This document shows, piece by piece, positions 41,601 to 52,392 of a stretch of DNA of 64,000 nt. This DNA is from Sorex araneus (lineage: Eukaryota; Chordata; Mammalia; Eulipotyphla; Soricidae). Every line of letters starts with the position of its first letter. The stretch's first letter is position 1. The DNA is taken from contig NC_073304.1 of NCBI RefSeq assembly GCF_027595985.1, positions 44,761,637 through 44,825,636 of the forward strand. The letters run 5' to 3'. Position numbers and translations under genes: made by a program. The notes under the pieces were generated by a model. The model ran no database searches and was not told the origin of the DNA. It was given only the letters and a program-made list of their open reading frames with translations.

Positions 41601-44600
41601 CTCAACAGAAAGTAGAGAACCAGAAAATGAGTTCTAACTGGAAAATCAGCTGGGAGAAGTCAATGCAGTAGCATCATTCTGGGCTTTCCCATCCCCCACC
41701 TCCAACCCTTTCTTGTTTTTCTGCTCATGAGCCAGTAATGCATGTTCATTATTGCACTGTACTGTTGTCCCGTTGTTCATCGATTTAATATAATAAATGT
41801 TATACACTACTTTTCCTCATTGCTTTTTTTTAAAGAAAAAAAAGGCAAGATAAATGTGTTAATTTTTTTTACCTCATCTTTGGCCACATTCTTTTGGAGA
41901 GAGTTTTTGGAGTAAGAGGTTTTGGGGGCCATCTAGCAGTGCTTAGGGAAGACTCCTGTCTCTGTGCAGGAGTCAATCCTGGTGGTGCTCAGGGGAATCA
42001 TGTCGTGCCCAGGTGTGAACTGGGGTGAGTCTGCAAGGCAAGCACCTTACCCCCTGGATTCTTTCTCTCTGGCCCAGGATGGTAACTTTTGATAGGCACC
42101 TAGACAGAAAGTGCCCGCTTGGTTTTTTAGGGACTCTATGGCTCAGGCATTCGAATGTGTGAACATACCATTACAAAGGCTCTGCAGCTCTCTCATTCAA
42201 AGCCTTTCACTGACAGGAAGAACCAACAGAAGGGGTTTTCTGCTTTCCTAAGGGTCCTCACTAAGTAAAAGTCTGCTGCCTTCTGGTTGTGGGGGAAGCA
42301 TAAGATTTCGTGTGGGGAAACCTTGTTGCATTGGTGGCGATAGATAATGATCTGGATTAACCTCTTATTGTGGTGTTACTAAGATTCTAAATATGTAATT
42401 TGAAAAATTCAATGTATATGGATCATCCTTTAGTCCAATAGCAATCCACAAGTGTGTCAAGCGTGTCCACTTTGCTCTCACCTGTTTGCATTGGGCTTGA
42501 CCGTACCCATAATGGTTATCAGCATGCGGGGCATGACGCCTGTAGGCAGAGGCAGGTCATAGGGCACAGTCTGGGGAGGAAAAAATATAACCGTGTCAAT
42601 AGAAAGTCAAGTTGTCTAGGAGAGAAGCAAAAGTTGTTGCTAAAGTTCAGTCACTTTTTTGTGGCGGCTGGTGTGGGGGGGTATGACCACACCTGGCTCT
42701 GTGTTCAGAAATCGGTCCTGGGTAAATGGGGAGAATAATAAAAGTATCTAGTATTGTTGCTCTGGGTGGATGGGGGAAGGACATCCAGGTGTTAGGGAGT
42801 GGAGCCCTGCAGTGCCAGGGCTGGAACCCTGGGCCTCACCTATATGCAATGTACTCAACCACTGAGTCACAGCTCCTGCTCCTACTATCCCATGTCCCAT
42901 AGGTAGTGACGGGGCTCAGTGAGACCAGCCACGTAGGAGCCCACTGTTAGCACAGGGTCTGTACGCAGCCTTTATTGACTATAACCCCAATTCCCCCGTT
43001 ACTATGACATTAACTCCGCATCTATAAAACTGCTTTATCCTATGTCTTTAGGGTGTGCATTGGTTTTTTTTTTTTTTTTGGTTTGATTTTGGGTTTACAG
43101 CTGGCTCCTCACTCAGGAATCACTCCTGACGGGGCTCAGGGGACCCTGGGAGATGACAGGGGTAGAACCAGGTTTGACGACATGCAAGGCAAGCACCCTA
43201 CCCACTGCACCGTTTCCCCAACTCCTGCATTAGCTTCCTTTTTTACACATTATAGCACTGTAGCACTGTCATCCCGTTGTTCATCGATTTGCTCCAGCGG
43301 GCACCAGCAATGTCTCCATTGTGAGACTTGTTGTTACTAAACTCAATATCCACTGGCACTTTTGTCTAGGGGACTAAAACACACCGCAGCTAGTCCTTGG
43401 CATGTGACTCAGAGCACAATTTAAGGTTCCCGTTTCCGTGAGGCCAGAAGCAGACGGGTGCCAGGAGCTGGCCCCCAGCCAGAGCCCCGCGGTGGGGTGG
43501 CAGTGTGCTCCAGAAGCACGCTGCATCCTGTGTTAGCTTTGTCCTGGCCAGAAGCGAGAACAGGAAATGACTAGTTCGTCTTACCATCGGTCCAGCTGGG
43601 GTTCCATAGGGGCCGGCAGCAGGGTAAGCGCCAGGAGCGCTGGGTTGTCCAGGAGCACTGGGCTGTCCAGAAGGAGGATAGGCGCCTGGTCCACCCGGCT
43701 GCCCAGGGTAGGCACCTGGTGTGTTTGATCCAGGGTAAGCAGGTGCTGTTGCGCCAGGGTAAGCCCCAGGCGGTGCCTGTCCAGGGTAGGCCCCGGGTGG
43801 TGCCTGTCCAGGGTAAGCCCCAGGGGGTGCCTGTCCAGGGTAGGCCCCAGGGGGTGCCTGCCCAGGGTAGGCCCCGGGCGGTGCCTGCCCAGGGTAGGCC
43901 CCAGGATAGGCAGTTCCACCAGGCTGGTTTCCCCAGGCACCAGGCCATCCTTGAGGGTTCGGGTTTCCAGACCCAGATACAGCATCATTAAGCTGGAAAG
44001 AAAGAAGAACAATTATAAGATGAAAAATAGTCATACGTACCGAATCTCAAAGAATAACAGGAGGCTGTGATCTGAGGGGCAGAAAGGCCTGGTACAAGGA
44101 GGAAATTCATGTTCACACCAAATTCCTCCTACTCACTTCCAAAAACTAAAGTGAGACTTCAGTTGGGATGATGTAGGTGTGACCATTTCATTGTTGCCTC
44201 CCATCATCTCAGAGCATGGAGGGATGCCTTTTGTCTATGGTTGGCGTCAGGTGCCAGCTACCACAATGGAGAAGCGTGTGCCTCAGGAGAGGCAGGGAAG
44301 AATCAAAACTAGATCCTGGTGTGATGATGGGGCTCCAAGAATTTCTCAGTCATACCAACCAGCTTTGCAGCTAGGTCACTGAGGGTCAACCCCAGGCTTC
44401 TCTACCCAGCTCTTGCAGAGCCTGACGGAAAAAATAGGACTCCAGCTCAGCGGCCCTTTTCACATGGGTGAGGCCAAAGGAAAGCAGGGCTGGGAGTTAG
44501 TGGGGACAGTGTAGGGCTCAAAACAAAAATCTCTGTCTGTGAGGAAGTGGGTACCAATAACCAAAACCAGCCCTCAAGCACTTACCGAAAAACTGTCTGC

Positions 44601-44603
44601 CAT
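38468..44603 (-). CDS. LGALS3: LGALS3 (galectin-3), complete coding sequence in five exons
   Basis: Galectin-3 is a chimera-type beta-galactoside-binding lectin of cytosol, nucleus and cell surface. It oligomerises through its Pro/Gly/Tyr-rich N-terminal tail. Coding exons on the minus strand: 44586-44603, 43585-43992, 42482-42570, 41324-41489, 38468-38623. They total 837 nt (278 residues plus stop), with matching phases and GT/AG borders. Domains: start MADSFS with Ser6 kept; tail residues about 7-140 with five perfect nine-residue PGAYPGQAP units; C-terminal carbohydrate-recognition domain from VPYDLPLP. The sugar-binding signature is present: HFNPR, VIVCN, W and EER. The human NWGR motif reads LWGK here. 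The protein is longer than the 250-residue human one, mainly through the tail repeat. It is transcribed towards DLGAP5, from a CpG-island promoter near 52.4 kb. Confidence 0.97.
39009..39183 (+). mobile_element. tRNA-SINE, young, with TSD
   Basis: Exact duplication aaaagttcaattaaatg at 38992-39008 and 39184-39200. Intact head agcgatagcacagcgggtag and poly(A). Confidence 0.97.
39392..39542 (+). mobile_element. tRNA-SINE, diverged
   Basis: Gtggagcgctcatacaatgg head and cctgagcacagagcagggag. Confidence 0.75.
40155..40320 (+). mobile_element. tRNA-SINE, young, with TSD
   Basis: Duplication aaaaatctaagatttt on both sides (40138 and 40321). Intact head and B-box region gttcaaatccc. Confidence 0.95.
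40430..40572 (-). mobile_element. tRNA-SINE, diverged
   Basis: Ggcttactcctggctctgta and ttaaactgaggttgatgac. Confidence 0.65.
40780..41060 (+). mobile_element. Old L1-like 3' end
   Basis: The tail pattern tgggattggtgtttgaatat resembles the L1 ends at 35.9 and 57.5 kb. In LGALS3 intron; strongly diverged. Confidence 0.4.
41324..41489 (-). CDS. LGALS3: LGALS3 exon with sugar-binding core of CRD
   Basis: 166 nt, acceptor aaacag, donor ttcaaa|gtaagc. Encodes [38 protein letters not shown] and [10 protein letters not shown]. It carries the His, Asn and Arg of HFNPR, Asn of VCN, the stacking Trp, and Glu/Arg of EER. Asn and Arg of the NWGR motif are replaced (LWGK). Confidence 0.97.
41752..41790 (-). 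mobile_element. Second SINE family, 3' fragment
   Basis: Only the gcactgtactgttgtcccgt and gttcatcgattt landmarks remain. Confidence 0.6.
41912..42077 (-). mobile_element. tRNA-SINE
   Basis: Aatcctggtggtgctcaggg and ctgcaaggcaagcaccttac. Confidence 0.78.
42482..42570 (-). CDS. LGALS3: LGALS3 exon at tail-CRD junction
   Basis: 89 nt, acceptor ccccag, donor aacag|gtgaga. Encodes [20 protein letters not shown] then GTVKPNANR, the first strands of the CRD. Human has IVPYNLPLPGGVVPRM. Confidence 0.96.
42655..42885 (-). mobile_element. Two SINE remnants
   Basis: 42655-42730 keeps accacacctggctctgtgtt; 42745-42885 keeps ggctggaaccctgggcctca. Both precede the LGALS3 42.5-kb exon in genomic order. 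Confidence 0.5.
43062..43228 (-). mobile_element. tRNA-SINE
   Basis: Cactcaggaatcactcctga and gcaaggcaagcaccctaccc; 25 bp from the second-family fragment. Confidence 0.82.
43252..43340 (-). mobile_element. Second SINE family, 3' portion
   Basis: Agcactgtagcactgtcatc tandem, then gttcatcgatttgctcc and ctccattgtgagacttgttg. The head is missing. Sits 245 bp from the LGALS3 tail exon. Confidence 0.8.
43585..43992 (-). CDS. LGALS3: LGALS3 tail exon with collagen-like repeats
   Basis: 408 nt, phase 0 both sides, acceptor tttccag, donor ccgatg|gtaaga. Encodes [20 protein letters not shown], five PGAYPGQAP units, then [11 protein letters not shown] and a Pro/Ser/Ala-rich end. The repeat DNA is a 27-bp minisatellite at 43755-43905. 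Because 27 is a multiple of three and the DNA is GC-rich, other frames on this strand are also open (see findings). Confidence 0.97.
43755..43905 (-). repeat. LGALS3: 27-bp coding minisatellite in LGALS3
   Basis: About five and a half tandem copies of a 27-bp unit (plus-strand core ggtgcctgtccagggta). Units differ at only a few synonymous positions, such as gtc/gcc and ccg/cca. Encodes the PGAYPGQAP tail repeat. Confidence 0.95.
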
Positions 44604-44607
44604 TTTC
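44586..44607 (-). CDS. LGALS3: LGALS3 exon 2 with start codon
   Basis: Acceptor cttttag, then GAAA and the ATG at 44603-44601. 18 coding nt (MADSFS) end at donor tcg|gtaagt. The sequence around the ATG (gaaaATGG) matches what I recall of human LGALS3, which fixes the start. Confidence 0.96.
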
Positions 44608-45056
44608 CTAAAAGAAAAAAAAAATAGGTTATTTTCTTGAGCCTGAAGGATTGTGCTGATTACTATGAACAGGTCATGGTGAAGACCAGTGTTTCTCAGT
44701 CATTTCCCCTCTGTACCCCCGTCTGACCTTCTTCCTTTTTGTGGCACTCTGGCCTACTGGTTGGCTCTGAGTCTTGGGCCACAGTCCCACATTTACACAC
44801 TTTCACCATGGCCCCCCTGGACTATGCCGGTTGAGAAACACTGGGATGGTCAATCCACACAAGCCCATCTACTGGGAAATGCACCTGAAGCTTCAGTGCA
44901 GAACCACAAACAAGTTTCATCAAAGGGCAAGGTGTGGGCACCTAGAGCCCCAAATATGTTTAATACTCAGCTTTTAAACTCTAATCACACTGATTCTCTG
45001 TTCTGAATCCTGGGCACAGCGTCCATGACATACAGGGTAGGGGAGAGAACAAGGAA
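44608..45056. other. LGALS3 intron 1, 3' part
   Basis: Polypyrimidine tract of exon 2 (minus strand), then unique-looking sequence. Confidence 0.5.
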
Positions 45057-45074
45057 GAAAATGTTCTGCCTTTT

Positions 45075-45248
45075 TATTTCCTTTCTTCTTGGGTCACACG
45101 TGGCGTTGCAGAGGGGTTACTCTTGGCTCATGCACTTAGGAATTACTCCTGGCGATGCTCAGGGGACCATATGGGATGCTGGGATTTGAACCCAGTTTGG
45201 CCGTGTGCAAGGCAAATGCCCTACCTGCTGTGCTATTGCTCCAGCCCC
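45075..45248 (-). mobile_element. tRNA-SINE, young, with TSD
   Basis: Exact duplication gaaaatgttctgcctttt at 45057-45074 and 45249-45266. Confidence 0.95.
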
Positions 45249-45296
45249 GAAAATGTTCTGCCTTTTGATTGGGTTTTTTAAAAATGCAAATAGAAA

Positions 45297-45420
45297 GACC
45301 AGAGCAATAGCACAGAAGACTTTGCACATGCTTGGCATGCACAGGGCCTGGGGTTGATCCCTGGAAACACCTGGTCCCTGAGTACTGCAAGGTATACAGC
45401 CATGGAGCTCTCTGACACCA
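45297..45420 (+). mobile_element. tRNA-SINE, diverged
   Basis: Gaccagagcaatagcacaga head and ggggttgatccctggaaaca. Confidence 0.7.
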
Positions 45421-45524
45421 TGTAAAGAACAGGCTGGATGGTGCAACACAACCAAGTGTGCAACCCCATCATCAGAACAGCTAAGTGTAGGAATGGGGTA
45501 TGTGTGTGTGTGTGCTCGCATACA

Positions 45525-45706
45525 CTTTTTTTGTTTGTTTGTTTGTTTGGGGTCCACACCCAGAAGTGTTCAGGGCTTCCTTTTGGCTGTGCACTCAGGG
45601 ATCACTCCCAGTGGTCCTCAGGGACCATAGGGGATGCTGGGGATTAAATCCAGGTTAGCCACGTGCAAGGCAAATTTTTTACCCACTGTGTTATCTCTTC
45701 AGCCTC
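45525..45706 (-). mobile_element. tRNA-SINE
   Basis: Gtccacacccagaagtgttc and attaaatccaggttagccac, with a (TTTG)n tail side. Confidence 0.85.
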
Positions 45707-46635
45707 CCTGTATTCCTTTTGTACTATGGCCCACCTTCTCTTCTTTTCCCACTGAGAGCTCACACTCTTAGTTGAGTTTTAGCAGAAAAGCAGTGCTGGT
45801 GACCTACAGCTGAGCCATTAAGGACACTGCCCCAGACATTGTTACTGCCGATGTTTACTCCTTCACTGGCACCTGCTCTGCCTGGTTGGGAGTGGAGAAT
45901 GACAGGCCGAGACCTGTACAGCCAAAAGACTCATGGGCTGGCAGAAATCCCACATGATCCTGCATGCATGATGTTATAAGCCTGACTGTTTGTCATAGAA
46001 AGCCACACCTGGGAGGCTGCCATCACGAGGGAAGGGACAAGGTCAGTTAAACAAATTCTCCAAGGTGAGTGAGATCTGGATGTGGAACAACAGAAAAAGA
46101 CATGTACAAGATACTTGCTTTGAGGGGAAAAAAAGATGGCAAATGCCCTACCTGCTGTGCTATTGCTCCTATGACAAATAAATTCTTCAGCAGAATAACA
46201 AAAGTTTATCTATTTCATAGGATGCTACCAAAGGTTTTGCCTTACTTAAAGCAGCCTTAAAAGAGGCCTCCCCATTCCCCACATCCGGCCACAGGGAAGA
46301 GCTCTGCACCGCTCAGGCCTGAAGCGCCTTCTCTCAGCTCAGGAACTCAGTGATGTGATCAAATTAACCTGCACCCTAAGTGGAATCTCCCCTGCACTCT
46401 AACTCGAATAGCCTTTTCCTTGATTTGCCCTTTGTGAGTGATTCTCAATTAAGAGTTAATATTGCCCTCAAGGGATGCAAGAAACCAACTACTTGGTAGA
46501 CCCTGAAAATGTAAACATCAAATTGTTTGGGTGAAAAATTTATTATCATCTCCCTCAGGACTTAATCTGGCCTCATTCGCACATACAGGGCATTATAGCC
46601 CATTTTGTTAAAATCACAGTTAAACATTGCCAGCC

Positions 46636-46640
<5 letters not shown>

Positions 46641-46694
<54 letters not shown>
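46641..46694. repeat. (CT)n microsatellite
   Basis: About 27 CT units in LGALS3 intron 1. Confidence 0.97.
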
Positions 46695-46698
<4 letters not shown>

Positions 46699-46732
46699 GT
46701 TTTCCCCCACATTTGTTTTCTGTGCTTGTTTT

Positions 46733-46904
46733 GTTTTTGAGCCACACCACCCCGCTGTGCTCAGGTTTTATTCCTTGCCTTGTGCTCAGGGATCACTCCT
46801 GGCAGGTCTCAAGGAACCATACATGATGCCAGGGACTGAACCTGGTTTAGCTGTGTGCAAAGCAAGTGCCCTGAGATAGTACCCACGATACCATCTCTCT
46901 GGCC
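46733..46904 (-). mobile_element. tRNA-SINE
   Basis: Gatcactcctggcaggtctc and gggactgaacctggtttagc. Confidence 0.82.
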
Positions 46905-46927
46905 CTTGTTTGTTTTTCCTGATCTTT

Positions 46928-47064
46928 ATCCAGTGTGCTGAGGGTTTACTCTTGACTCAGTGCTCAGGCATGACCCTCAGCAGTCCTTGGGAACTGGGAT
47001 GGAGCCCAGGTCCAGACCTTCATGCAAAGCATGTTCTCAGCTTGTTGAGCTAACTCTCCCATCC
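46928..47064 (-). mobile_element. tRNA-SINE, degenerate
   Basis: Gggtttactcttgactcagt and ggatggagcccaggtccaga. Confidence 0.6.
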
Positions 47065-47224
47065 TGCACATACTTCTTTAACCTGGTTTTTATCAGGTTC
47101 TTTGGAAGCGGCATTGGTTATCCTGATGCTTATCTGCCAACACAGGAAGTTGCTGGCAATGAGCCTGGTAATGCTCCATTGTGGCCCAGCAGGGATGAAA
47201 CTCACTGTGTGGTTTTTTGTTTGC

Positions 47225-47402
47225 TCAGTTCAGTTAGTTTTGTGGCCACACCCAGTGATCTTTAGGACTTATTCCTGGGTTGACACTCAGGGATCACCTG
47301 GTGGGGCTCAGGGACTACATGAGGTTCTGGGGATTGGAACCAGGTTAGCCACATGCAAGGCAAGTACATGTAGTAGTGCTCACTTCACTATTGCTCCTGC
47401 CT
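47225..47402 (-). mobile_element. tRNA-SINE
   Basis: Ggccacacccagtgatcttt and attggaaccaggttagccac. Confidence 0.8.
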
Positions 47403-48095
47403 GCTGTACCATTGCATTTATTATATAGGATGACCTTCTAAAGCAAAAGCTAAATCTTGCTTGCACCTCCTTCCCTGAAAGGCTGTCACCACCAAGAAAA
47501 CTGGATTACAAGAGGAAGAGGAGACCAGAAAGGAAAAAAAAAACAGAGTTTTAATTCAAGAAAAGAAAGCTTCTCATTTTCAATGCCAGTAAGAAAGACT
47601 TTTGAATAACCCACAGGTTATCAAGCTCAGGTCCTTGATTCCACAGCTTCTTCTTCCACAACCATCCTCTGCATCCAATGATCACCTGGTAGGTGTGGCA
47701 CTTCTTAAGCTATCCCTACTCCATAGGAGCTTATCTCCAGCCTCAGCACCACTTCATGTTAGGTGGGATACTCCCCATAGGGGTATGCTGCAGGGTGTTT
47801 AGCAGCATGACTCACTTTACAAGACACTACCAGCAGCAGAACCCACCCTCTCCCCATTATATCAACTAAAAAAAAAATCCAATGCCAAACATCCCCATCC
47901 TCACCATGCCTTAGGATGAAGAAAGGACAAAAGCACTCCTGGTTTGACATCCAGGATGATTAGCATGCATTTCCCTACATGAAAGTATTGATGAATTAAT
48001 AAAACAAAGTAGTTTCAATTATAAAACGAGCTAAAATCTGTACTGCTGCCTCATTAACATAACTCCAATCAAACTATGTTTAAAGGCTAATTATA

Positions 48096-48258
48096 GGGCT
48101 AGAGAGATAGTATTGATGGTAAGGTGCTTGTCTTGCATGCAGCTGACCTAAGTTCAATCCCTGGCAACCCATATGATCCCTAGAGGACCCCCAAGAATGA
48201 CCCCTAAGTGCCAAGAATTAAGTCCTGATCACTGCAGGATATGGTTTTAAAAAAAAGG
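48096..48258 (+). mobile_element. tRNA-SINE
   Basis: Agggctagagagatagtatt head and gttcaatccctggcaaccca. Confidence 0.82.
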
Positions 48259-48358
48259 GCAATAAACAATAAAGGCTAATTATATGCAGAGGCTCAGAGA
48301 AAGGGGACACTTCCAAATATAATATTGGTTCTTTCCAAATTCCCTGTGCAAAGTATAT

Positions 48359-48359
<1 letters not shown>

Positions 48360-48392
<33 letters not shown>

Positions 48393-48595
48393 CATTGATC
48401 ATTAATTTTCTCAAGCAGTCTCAGTAACGTCTCCATTTGTCCTAGCCCTGAGATTTTAGAAGCCTCTCTTTATTCGTCCTTCCCAACAGTGCTGCATTGG
48501 AGGCTCTATCAGGGTCAGGGGAATGAGCCTCATCATTGTTACTGGTTTTGGCATATGAATATGCCATGGGGATCTCGCCAAGTATATTTAATTTA
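48360..48595 (-). mobile_element. Second SINE family, longer diverged variant with (CAT)n
   Basis: A (CAT)n run at 48360-48392 leads into the family body (cattgatcattaattttctc). An internal segment absent from the 12.3-kb copy follows, then ttggcatatgaatatgccat. Confidence 0.6.
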
Positions 48596-50519
48596 CTTTT
48601 TAATTCAATCCAACCACCCTAGAGACAGAAAAGAACTTTTACTTTTTTCCCCAGTTTGCTTTGTGTGACACCTCAGATGACAGTTTAGATTGTGTTGTGA
48701 CACATGAGACAAGTCCATTAGATTAATGATGCCCTGTACTTGGTGGTGCTTGTCAACTTACAAAGTAGTTACACATCTCTGTTTGGTTTCTGAGTATAAT
48801 CTTATGAGATTGAAAAGGAAATTAATATTCCTCATTTCAGAGGTGAGGAATTGAAGCTCAGAATGCTAAAGTGATGGCCCAAAGTTATTCCAACATTGGC
48901 AGGCCAAGGGCTGAGGTCCAAGTGTCCTGGCTATTCAACACTAATACAAAACTTCACACTCTGACATTTTAAATTACATTCCTCTGAAAGCACTGTTTCA
49001 CTTAGAAACTAATTCTCCTCCAGCTTACTCATTAGGAACTACATAACATGCTGAAATTGCAAACAATTTTTTTCAAAGATCATGTTTTTGTCAGAAAACT
49101 AGCTGGGTGACTCATTGCCCGACGATATTTAATATAAGGATGCCATTGTGCATAGTCACTTTGCTAATTATAACCACATTTAAGCCAATAAAGTGTACTT
49201 TTCTAAAAATTGCGTAGGTATTGTTCTTATGTCAACTCCTTGCCATCAATTTTTTGTAAAGAATCATAACCAATGTTTGTTTTCTTGGTTGTTGTTTTAA
49301 CCAAGACTTGCAATCCTAGAATTTGAAAAAAAAAAAGGCCACCTCTATTTGGACAAATATTTTCTTTTTCATTATTCGCCTAGAAATTTTGAAGAGCCAG
49401 CAAAGATATGCTGAATACAAGTAACACGAGAGATAAGAAAGAGATGGAAAATGAGGGACAGAGAGACACTACCAGACTGCCCTGAGTTTTCACATTTTAA
49501 ACAAAAAACAAAAACTTACAGGAAGCAGTTCAGTGTCACTCTAGGACAAGGAACATGACTCAGATTACTTCCACTGGCTGTTAACTGGCAGCTCTCCCTT
49601 TAATAAAGTGACTATCCACAAAGTTCCACCTTGTCATTAACCCTGTTGCCCAGGTCCCCAGCAGCATTACTGAAGTTTCTGCTTACAAAGGGCCCGACCT
49701 TTATATGTGCTGGAAGGAAAGTGGCTAATGAATGAATTTCCTCAGAACCCCAGTGCACTGCCCATCTTCTCTCCAAAGACCTGAGGAACTTCCTGCCCTT
49801 ACTGAAGCCCATAACAGGGTTTGAGAAAAGCCGGCTGCAAAGTCAAATTCAGTGATATGCTGAGCAGGAAGAAAGGAACAGGTCCCTCCTAAGTTGCTAT
49901 GCTTGAATAAGGGAACAGGTCCTTTCTAAGTTTGCTTTCTGGCTTTCTTATCATAGCACCCCGGCTTCTAGAAGGTAACATTTCTTTCTGTCTTGCAACT
50001 GCTGGATTTTTTTCCCCTGTGGAAAAGTTGATCCAGTTAAGCGTGAACATATGATACTTAGTCAAGAGTAAGCTGGGATACACCAAAGACTGCCCTGACA
50101 GGCTTACTACTCAGAATTTAATGAGAGTAAGCTCAGGCACCAGATGTCAAGTGCCACCCGGTATCCTGTGTCCCAAGGATCACAGGAAAAGAGAAGTGGG
50201 TATTCACATCAGTTACCTTAAGTCTCAACTTTAGATGCCAATTAGTATTTAAGGTCAAAGGAAGATTCTTCAGTTATACTATATTGGTCTCTGCAGCAGT
50301 TAAGCTTTGGAGTCCAGCTAATGAGGTATCTAAGCAAATGGTGGCCTAAATTATAGGTGGGACCAACATTAGCTTCCCAACCTGTTAGCAATAAATAAAA
50401 GGTCCTTCCATGTAGCAGAGAGAAACAGCACTTATGAAGGCGACTTCAACAGAGCAAGATGTGCCTGTTCTAATGAAAATGAGATCTGGGGAGCCAATCA
50501 GATCATATACTTCCTTCCT
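48596..50519. other. LGALS3 intron 1, repeat-poor stretch
   Basis: Nearly 2 kb without a recognisable SINE or L1, unusual for this window. It includes two AP-1-like tgactca sites (49110-49116 and 49556-49562). Could hold conserved regulatory DNA, but no direct evidence. Confidence 0.4.
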
Positions 50520-50697
50520 TTTCTTTTCCTTTTTTTCTCTTTGGGTCACACCCGGAATTGCACAGGGGTACTCCTGGCTCTGCACTCAGGAATTACTCCT
50601 AGGTTGTGCTGGGGGACCATATGGGATGCTGGGAATCAAACCGGGTTGGCCGTGTGCAAGGCAAACGCTCTACCCACTATGCTATCACTCCAGCCCC
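50520..50697 (-). mobile_element. tRNA-SINE
   Basis: Gggtcacacccggaattgca and gggaatcaaaccgggttggc, in LGALS3 intron 1. Confidence 0.92.
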
Positions 50698-51102
50698 TCA
50701 AATGCTTCCTTTCTTCTGCTACTATATAACCAGTGAAGCAACTTCTTTCCCTTCAAAGCTGAGAACATTCAAGAACCCCCATCAAACATCTCCCCAGAAT
50801 ATGGAGTGAGTGCTGATACTAAATGGGCACCCTCGGACACCAAGCATTTAAGAAGCAGCTTCAATACCCCTAAAGTCCAGGATAAGGCACCTCCATCAAG
50901 AGAATGAAAGTCCTTGCTGTTAAGAGTTCAAAGTCAGTATCTGAAGAGGAGATGCATGGAAAACAATACATTTTATTATGAAACTTTAACTTTCAGAAAC
51001 ACAATTTCTAGGTATGAAACTTGATAGGCACAATGCAAATAAGTCAGAATTTTGATAGGTGGTAAATGTTCTCTTGGGGGGGTGCCCATCACTATTTTGT
51101 CT

Positions 51103-51222
51103 TTTGTTTGTTTTGTTTGGGGGCCACATCAGGGGGTGGTGCTCAGGGCTTACCTAGCTGCACTCAAGAATCACTCTTTCGCAGCTCCGGACCAGCTCAA
51201 AGGACCTTATGAGGTACTGATT
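51103..51222 (-). mobile_element. tRNA-SINE, head missing
   Basis: Gggggccacatcagggggtg and actcaagaatcactctt. Confidence 0.6.
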
Positions 51223-52299
51223 TGACCCTTTCTTTCAAATGAACTGAGTCAGTCCTCCAGAATTTTTCCTGCATCCTAGAAAAACACTCGGAACAAACAA
51301 GTTCCAAGTATCACCGTCCCTTTAGCCACCCTCGTGTCCAGAACTGACATGATTCACTTCCAGGGGCTAAGCCACAGTCTCCTCCTTATACTTCGGAGGC
51401 CCCTGGAAGTGTAGGTTAAGCTCCCTGACCTTTGAGTGGAACGCTTGGAAAAGGGTTTATTGTAAGCAGCTGCTAATTCATAACAAAACTTCAAGCCCGT
51501 TTGGAGAACGGCCCAGCCCTCAAGCTAGGGCTGGGCATACGTACTATACCCACTTTCGGCCGCACCCCACCGGCCTCCTCCGCACACATCTGACATGCCT
51601 AAGGCCCGGGTTAGCCAATTTAGGCAGAGATGAGTCAGTCCTTTGCAAACGCTCCGGGTTTGCGGTTTTTTGCCCAGCCAGGCACATGCCCACTCAGGTC
51701 TTGGGGCTGGCAGCCCCCCTGCTTGTGGCTGTTCTTGGGGCTCATTCCCCTCCCGTGCCTACGACCGGCTCTCGGCCCCTGGCCCACAGAAACCATCCTT
51801 CAAGGGCACTTCCCCAAATCCCCCCTACTCCTCTCTAACCCTCAGCTCTGCCCGGGGAAGGGTTCGGGACAGGTACGTGCGCCCCACCACCAAGGAAGAG
51901 CAGACCCGGGGTTTAGGAGAGCGTCCACTTTCCGCGACCTGTGGACCTGCCCGAAGGGGGCTGGGAGACGCGGCACGCAGGTGGCTGCGCCTCCCGCCTC
52001 CTTCTCCGTAGCTGGCGAAAACGCACACTAAGCCCCGAAGTCCGCGGGCCTGGTGTTGCTGTTCCCGCACCCTCTGAACGAACTAAGGGGTGTCCAGGGG
52101 TCAAAGGTAGAGGGGTCTCTGCGGAGACGGTGCGGACAGCGCCGCATTCACTTCGGGGGTGGGAGGCGCTCTCGGTGCTCGCGATCCCGCAGCGCCCGGG
52201 CCCCACTTATGCTCCCCAAAATAGCCGCGCGCCGCGCGCAGTACCCGGAGTCAGACCCTCGCCCCCCGCGTCCAGCCATCCCGCGCCCGCGCTCTTCAC

Positions 52300-52392
52300 C
52301 TGGGTGCTAAGTCGCTGCTCGCTCGTTCCTAGGAGGCTCCTGGCGAGGTGCGGCGGTGCCTGCGGGGTGGTGGCGCAAGCCTCAAATACCCG
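52300..52392 (-). other. LGALS3: LGALS3 non-coding exon 1 (5'UTR), probable
   Basis: The minus strand from about 52390 reads GGGTATTTGAGGC, then CACCTCGCCAGGAGCC and AACGAGC. This matches the start of human LGALS3 mRNA as I recall it. The best donor downstream is CAG|GTGAAG (exon end at 52300). The exon lies in a CpG island, and intron 1 would be about 7.7 kb. The exact start and donor are inferred. Confidence 0.65.

Noticed and set aside
43755-43905. CRISPR-like regular repeats
   Set aside because: Contiguous 27-bp units without spacers in a vertebrate coding exon.
43390-44034. 214-codon minus-strand frame as a single-exon gene
   Set aside because: It is the LGALS3 tail exon read into both introns; clear splice sites at 43992 and 43585 give the true exon.
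51590-52206. Divergent gene from the LGALS3 promoter
   Set aside because: Several overlapping frames but none with recognisable domain or splice pattern; composition effect of the island.
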